Of a DNA stretch of 64,000 bases, positions 63,112-64,000 are shown in pieces; positions within the stretch are counted from its first letter, which is position 1; the number at the start of each line of letters is the position of its first letter. The notes below the pieces were generated by a model. That model had not been told where the DNA came from. It searched no databases and worked only from the letters and a program-made list of their open reading frames with translations. Made by a program: the position numbers and the translations under genes. Source of the stretch: Roseomonas sp. CECT 9278 (GTDB lineage: Bacteria; Pseudomonadota; Alphaproteobacteria; Acetobacterales; Acetobacteraceae); the NCBI RefSeq assembly GCF_918698155.1, contig NZ_CAKKLX010000006.1:1-64000 (forward strand). The letters run 5' to 3'.

Positions 63112-63159
63112 CATCCGGCGGGTGCTTAGTGGCCTCCCTGGCTAAGCGCCCGCCGGATG
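63112..63159 (+). promoter_or_regulatory. 18-bp leader hairpin
   Basis: Arms 63112-63129 and 63142-63159, 18 pairs including one U-G wobble, loop of 12. It lies within the leader between the promoter and the start codon at 63183. No T-run follows, so a terminator function is not clear; it could be an RNA control element or protein-binding site. Confidence 0.6.
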
Positions 63160-63182
63160 GCCGCAACAGGGAACCCCTCGCA

Positions 63183-63812
63183 ATGTCAGCCTCCCAGACT
63201 GCAACCGCCGCCCCCCGCCCGGCCCCTATCTCGGAGTCGGAATGGTTCTCGAGGCAGGGTTTTCCGCCGCTTGATGCGGATAGCGCCGCGCGCACGGCCG
63301 TCCTGTTCCGCAAGTGCAGCGAAGCCGGGGTCGTGCCGCAGCCCTTGCAGACGGGCGGTGCCCACCATTCCGGCGCAGGCCCCTTGGGCGCTTCGCCCAG
63401 AATTGGAATCATCCTTCCGGCCACCGCCACCCGGCCGCAGACCCCAATTCTGTGCCTGTTCGCCTACCGGACGAACCGGCCCATTCCGGGGAGCAAGGAG
63501 GCGCAGGTGACCTCGGCCGAAGCCTCGATGGTGCTTACGCATATCGACGCGCAGCGCGTCTATGACTTCGATGATGCGTGTGCCCACCTCGACGAGGCAA
63601 TCGCAGCGGGCGCCCGACCGATCGACCTCCCGCCCGTGCCGCGGGGCACCATCCTGTCGGCGCCGGTCACGCCGCCAACCATTATCACGCTGCTGGCCTC
63701 GCTGCTCGAGGAACAGCGTGCCGGCAGCACCCTCCTGCGGCAGGTGCTGGCGCAACTCCAATGGAATGCCGGCGCTCCACAGCCCGGCGACACGGACGAG
63801 GAGTTCAACTGA
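63183..63812 (+). CDS. Hypothetical phage/element protein
   Basis: 209 residues from ATG 63183; no clear SD sequence. No recognised domain: a Pro/Ala-rich start (SASQTATAAPRPAP), SRQGFPPLDADSAARTAVLF, a central SEAGVVPQPLQTGGAHHSG, hydrophobic ITLLASLLEEQRAGSTLLRQ and an acidic end. It could be a structural or packaging-related protein, but nothing decides. The stop overlaps the next start (ATGA). Confidence 0.6.
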   Translation: MSASQTATAAPRPAPISESEWFSRQGFPPLDADSAARTAVLFRKCSEAGVVPQPLQTGGAHHSGAGPLGASPRIGIILPATATRPQTPILCLFAYRTNRPIPGSKEAQVTSAEASMVLTHIDAQRVYDFDDACAHLDEAIAAGARPIDLPPVPRGTILSAPVTPPTIITLLASLLEEQRAGSTLLRQVLAQLQWNAGAPQPGDTDEEFN

Positions 63813-64000
63813 TGTCCGACATCTTCCGTGCGCCGGGCAAGGCGAAGCCGCACGTCAAGCACACCTCGGCGCAGGTGCAGCGGTCCGTGTCGTTCACCGA
63901 CCTCGACCGCTTCCGTGATGGCTTCCTTATGTTCCTCAAGCAGATGAACACGGAGAAGGCTGCCCTTGAGCGGGCGCAGCACACCATCATCACGGGCCGG
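63812..64000 (+). CDS. Hypothetical phage/element protein (partial)
   Basis: First 63 residues only; the frame runs off the right edge. Starts MSDIFRAPGKAKPHVKHTSA and continues with FTDLDRFRDGFLMFLKQMN. No recognised domain in the visible part. Coupled by ATGA to the preceding gene, so it belongs to the right operon. Confidence 0.6.
   Translation, partial: MSDIFRAPGKAKPHVKHTSAQVQRSVSFTDLDRFRDGFLMFLKQMNTEKAALERAQHTIITGR

Larger units (their letters stand above)
62784..63182. other. Divergent control region
   Basis: 399 bases between the minus-strand gene and the right operon. It contains the plus-strand promoter at 63051-63079 and the leader hairpin at 63112-63159. A minus-strand -10 TATACT (62819-62824) precedes the leftward gene, but no good -35 was found. 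Nothing else is supported. Confidence 0.6.
57791..64000. mobile_element. Prophage or phage-satellite element (continues past the right edge)
   Basis: From about 57.8 kb gene style changes: short overlapping genes, an AlpA-like regulator, a GIY-YIG nuclease, a VapE-type replication ATPase, a repeat-rich origin-like segment, and two strong sigma70 promoters. Base composition is somewhat lower in GC than the host. No integrase, capsid, terminase or portal gene is recognised in the visible part, and no tRNA or att repeat was found at the left edge, so the exact boundary and class (prophage or P4/PICI-like satellite) are open. Confidence 0.7.

Noticed and set aside
63112-63159. Intrinsic terminator
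   Set aside because: The hairpin lies between a promoter and a gene start, and no T-run follows.

Overview
The window looks like a chromosomal segment from a very GC-rich alphaproteobacterium, most likely an Acetobacteraceae (Roseomonas-like) member. The host background is near 70% GC by eye, and there are chains of genes with 4-base ATGA/GTGA overlaps. Also in keeping are the three-part PurS/PurQ/PurL synthase with bolA and grxD behind purL, the comF-grxC-DUF1178 order, a bifunctional CysNC, a lone Bug-type substrate-binding protein and no rRNA or tRNA. The assignment is inference from gene content and order.

Layout. 1-14.4 kb is housekeeping: a RodZ-like protein, nitronate monooxygenase, lysC, ubiG, DUF1178, grxC, comF, a four-domain rhodanese, a methyltransferase, map, radC, a trypsin-like protease, a lipoprotein, terC and purB. 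14.9-17.9 kb holds a secreted YYAPPP protein, a lower-GC lipoprotein amidohydrolase and a TANGO2/NRDE protein. 18-28.2 kb is the purine cluster purC-purS-(membrane protein)-purQ // purL-bolA-grxD. About 5.4 kb sits between purQ and purL: a membrane protein, an MFS transporter, a ParDE module whose toxin has a nonsense codon, an AT-rich SIR2-like gene, and a protein derived from an IS5 transposase N-terminus. 28.4-35.1 kb carries recQ, an OmpA-like lipoprotein, a radical SAM protein and cydDC. 35.2-40.7 kb has a deacetylase, a lipocalin, a PPC-repeat secreted protein, GNAT, SDR and thioesterase genes. 40.7-44.4 kb is sulfate activation (cysQ, divergent cysD-cysNC). 44.4-57.8 kb is mixed metabolism and translation: a glycosyltransferase-like pair, an FAD amine oxidase with an EamA exporter, a cupin dioxygenase, rpsD, a Bug receptor with a hydrolase, trmJ, DUF305, cysS, gltX and two paralogous small proteins.

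From about 57.8 kb to the right edge lies a mobile element (prophage or phage satellite). A strong promoter drives a chain of overlapping genes: an AlpA-like regulator, a small protein, a GIY-YIG nuclease, a four-Cys protein, and a stand-alone copy of the nuclease's own C-terminal module. A hairpin separates these from a VapE-type replication ATPase. Behind vapE lies a repeat-dense, origin-like stretch, then divergent transcription with a second strong promoter and an 18-bp leader hairpin. No integrase lies inside the window, so the element continues to the right.

The points most worth a second look are the AT-rich SIR2-like gene inside the pur cluster, the broken parE, the nuclease/stand-alone-module pair, the candidate origin next to vapE, and the long leader hairpin.
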